Below are positions 62,034-64,000 of a stretch of 64,000 nucleotides of DNA, one piece after another. Both the position numbers and the translations under genes were made by a program. How positions within the stretch are numbered: position 1 is the stretch's first letter; each line of letters starts with the position of its first letter. The stretch is taken from contig NC_023750.2 in the NCBI RefSeq assembly GCF_000499845.2, forward strand, positions 27,835,177 through 27,899,176. Direction: 5' to 3'. The stretch is from Phaseolus vulgaris (taxonomy: Eukaryota; Streptophyta; Magnoliopsida; Fabales; Fabaceae). Below the pieces are notes generated by a model. That model had not been told where the DNA came from and ran no database searches. It saw nothing but the letters and a program-made list of their open reading frames with translations.

Positions 62034-63204
62034 CTAAAAAGAAGGGCTATCCTCCCTTTGAAATTGCAGTTCCAGAATCTGCCTCTGAACTTCTTCAATC
62101 TGTTCATCTAGAGTAGAGAACCTCGTGTCCATGTTTGTAAATCTTGATTCACACATCTCATAAAGGTTTCTTTGATTGTCAGCAAAGGTGTCCATCCTAT
62201 TAAGCATTTGCATTTCAAAGGATGACATGCTTGGCATCCTTTCTTCCATGTTGATTTCATGATGCATACCATCTTGAGTTCCAGCAGCAGGATCATCTTG
62301 CATTGCTGCCTCTTTAGTTTCATCTCCTTCATTGGTTCCACTTGGGCCAGCATAATCACCATCTTTGCTTACCCATCTTCCACCAATCTTAGTAAACCCC
62401 ATATTGCTTAGGGATCCACTATTGATTTCACTGGAGGGCTTGATGACTTCTGCTAGCTCTCCTTCTATATCCACTTCAAAAATAGTGAAGGAACTTAGAA
62501 ATCAAAATAGCATAAGGATAATGATAGTCACATAACCTCATGGATTTTTGCATATGCTCTTTGATAGTGTGAATCCAGCTGATCTTCACTTTATTCATGA
62601 TGCAGTAGATCATGAGAAGATCTTCTTCAGAAAGAGTTGAATGGTTGCTCCCCCTAGGTGTGAGAATCCATGAAACTATGAAGGCCACAATCCTTTCAAC
62701 CCTCAAACAAAAAAATTCCTCACTTTGGAGTGGGGATTCTTGAGACAACCTTTGTAAAACTGGATTTTGTTGAAATCTTCCACAATTCCAAGGTTTCCCC
62801 TGTTGATTATTAGTCCAAAAGACTTCAGCCCAGTCACAACACACCATACCTCACTTGTGATAATCATATCTACACCTTTGCCATGAGAGATAAGTGAGTC
62901 GCCATCAAAATTAAGATTAGTGTAGAATACCTTTACAAGATCAGGATAGATGCTCCCTGTGAGTTCCAAAAATCTTTTTAACTTTTGTTCTTTGAGGATA
63001 CTCCTTACAGAATCCAACTTCTGCTACTTCATCCAAGTGAAGGAAACAACTTTTGGAGTATTCACATTCTTTCTACTAGTCTCTAGTAGATACTTGTTGA
63101 TGAGATTGGTATCTCCTGCAAACTATCCTTCAAGCTTTCTAGTGCTTTTGACACCCCTCGACTTCATCCTTTTTGCAAATGGAGGAGTTCCAGCCTTTGC
63201 TTAA
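62034..63204 (-). pseudogene. Extra 3' gene of a Sire-like element (env-like position; plant transposon-type domain)
   Basis: Minus-strand pieces 63204-63017, 63017-62703, 62847-62476 and 62474-62034 form one protein with frameshifts and at least two stops. Part 1 has KRMKSRGVKSTRKLEG and RFLELTGSIYPDLVKVFYTN. Part 2 has ILTPRGSNHSTLSEEDLLMI and KSMRLCDYHYPYAILISKFL. These resemble the 'putative plant transposon protein' domain. Part 3 is acidic and ends in a coiled coil (MDTRFSTLDEQIEEVQRQIL). No clear signal peptide or membrane anchor is seen, so an envelope role is not supported by sequence. Gag and pol that should lie to the right are missing. Confidence 0.68.
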
Positions 63205-63600
63205 ATAAGAAACAGTTTCTGCAAAGACAACTTTTGAAGAAAGATAGGAATACCAGTTCCAGATTAATTGGTTATTTGTGAGTGGAAACAACATCTAAAT
63301 GCATTGGGTTTTATAGCAGAGAACCCCTAGTCAAAGCTGGTTGCATTCAACATAAAAACGAATCAAATATGAACAATAAAGTTGGCATGGTCAGTCAAAT
63401 CAGAAAGTACAGATTCACCTCTGATATTTGACCAAGCATTTAAGACATATTTGATTTTCAAGATAGGTAGAGATCTAATCTACTAAAAGTTAATGTACCA
63501 GAGTTAAACTGTATTCAATCAATTAAAGCAAGTTTGACCATACACGTCACTAGGTTTAATAGAATCAAAAATCACAAACTAAAAAACAAAAATAGATTCA
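63205..63600 (-). other. Upstream part of the inverted Sire-like fragment
   Basis: Noncoding. A TATA-like GTTTTATAGC at about 63307 on minus might precede the 3' gene. The exact junction between the minus-strand fragment and the plus-strand gag is not resolved; it lies between about 63350 and 63600. Confidence 0.45.
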
Positions 63601-64000
63601 TCCAGAGCTTATCTGACAAAAATATTGAAATGTCTTGATAGAACATGGCAGCCAAAAGGCAATCTCAGAATCAAAAGATTTGACATCAATGACTGTTGCA
63701 TCATTGTTTGGTAAGCTTAGGGAACACGAGCTCGAAATGGATAGGCTTGTTGTCCAAGAAAGTGAGGAAAAACACAACAAGGGCATAACACTCTAAGCTT
63801 GCAATCACAAACAACAAGACTCAAGTGGAAGTGATGAAGACACTATGAGTTTGTTGTCAAGAAAATTCAACAAGTTCTTGAAGAAGAAAAGTCAAGCTTC
63901 AAAGAGGTATGGTTCAAAAAGACCTAGCGATTTTAATATTAACAAGTACACTTGCTATAGTTGTGGTGAACAAGTTCTAATCAAGGCAGAATGCCCCAAT
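63600..64000 (+). pseudogene. Sire-like gag, middle part with zinc knuckle (runs off window)
   Basis: Continues the gag begun at 50997. YLTKILKCLDRTWQPK is followed by a frameshift, then SESKDLTSMTVASLFGKLRE and HELEMDRLVVQESEE. TAA at about 63797 comes next. A further frame encodes DEDTMSLLSRKFNKFLKKKS and the zinc knuckle CYSCGEQVLIKAEC, where GH of the usual CCHC is replaced by QV, so the metal-binding His is lost. The element continues beyond the window. Confidence 0.8.

Overview
This window is plant nuclear DNA made almost entirely of LTR retrotransposons inserted into one another. No intact host gene is visible. A dicot, plausibly a legume, is suggested by the mix of Ty3/gypsy Tat-type elements, chromovirus-like Ty3/gypsy elements and a Sire-like Ty1/copia lineage. 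That assignment is inference; no marker gene fixes the species.

Layout. (A) 1-1409 and 21955-23471 are the two halves of a plus-strand Tat-type element (Tat-1) with a collapsed gag-pol, a 150-bp tandem repeat and a 3' LTR. It was split by a chromovirus-like element (1410-21954, minus strand, TSD ACACC). That element's gag was split by a further Tat element (3984-17685, minus strand, TSD CCTCT; Tat-2). Tat-2's RNase H was split by a solo LTR (11766-12752, TSD TTACC). A second solo LTR (18996-20066, TSD CTCCT) sits in the leader of the chromovirus-like element. (B) 23472-37075 is a plus-strand chromovirus-like gag-pol. Its RNase H took a solo LTR (TSD AGGAG), which then took a young element, 27170-32852 (TSD AGTGA), that encodes only gag and protease. 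Its 3' LTR took another solo LTR (35797-36806, TSD TTGGC). (C) 37076-39926 is non-LTR DNA ending in a CACTA-like terminus, with a solo LTR inside (TSD GAAGG). (D) 39927-48660 is a decayed plus-strand Tat element (Tat-3) carrying a Sire-type solo LTR, a Tat-type solo LTR (TSD AAAGT) and a Sire LTR fragment. (E) 49816-64000 is a plus-strand Sire-like copia element whose gag is interrupted by Tat-4 (51103-60601) and by the 3' part of an inverted Sire-like element (60610 to about 63600).

Most coding regions are pseudogenes with a few nonsense codons, frameshifts or deletions, but domain order is still legible: gag, protease, RT, RNase H, a second RNase H and integrase for Tat, and gag, protease, RT, RNase H and integrase for the chromovirus-like copies. 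The most interesting feature is a gene carried antisense to gag-pol between integrase and the 3' LTR. It is found independently in Tat-2 (plus strand, 5501-8105) and Tat-4 (minus strand, 59177-57314). The two copies share a conserved domain, a phase-1 intron at the same codon and a coiled-coil C-terminus. Also notable are the gag-protease-only element with nearly identical LTRs, polyproteins that read through the polypurine tract into the 3' LTR, the excess of solo LTRs of one family, element-specific 3'UTR tandem repeats, paired G-boxes in Tat-2-type LTRs, and paired AACCGRTT-type motifs in Sire LTRs.

Boundaries with 5-bp target-site duplications were read base by base. Identity estimates are by eye. 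Family names rest on motif recognition, not on a search.
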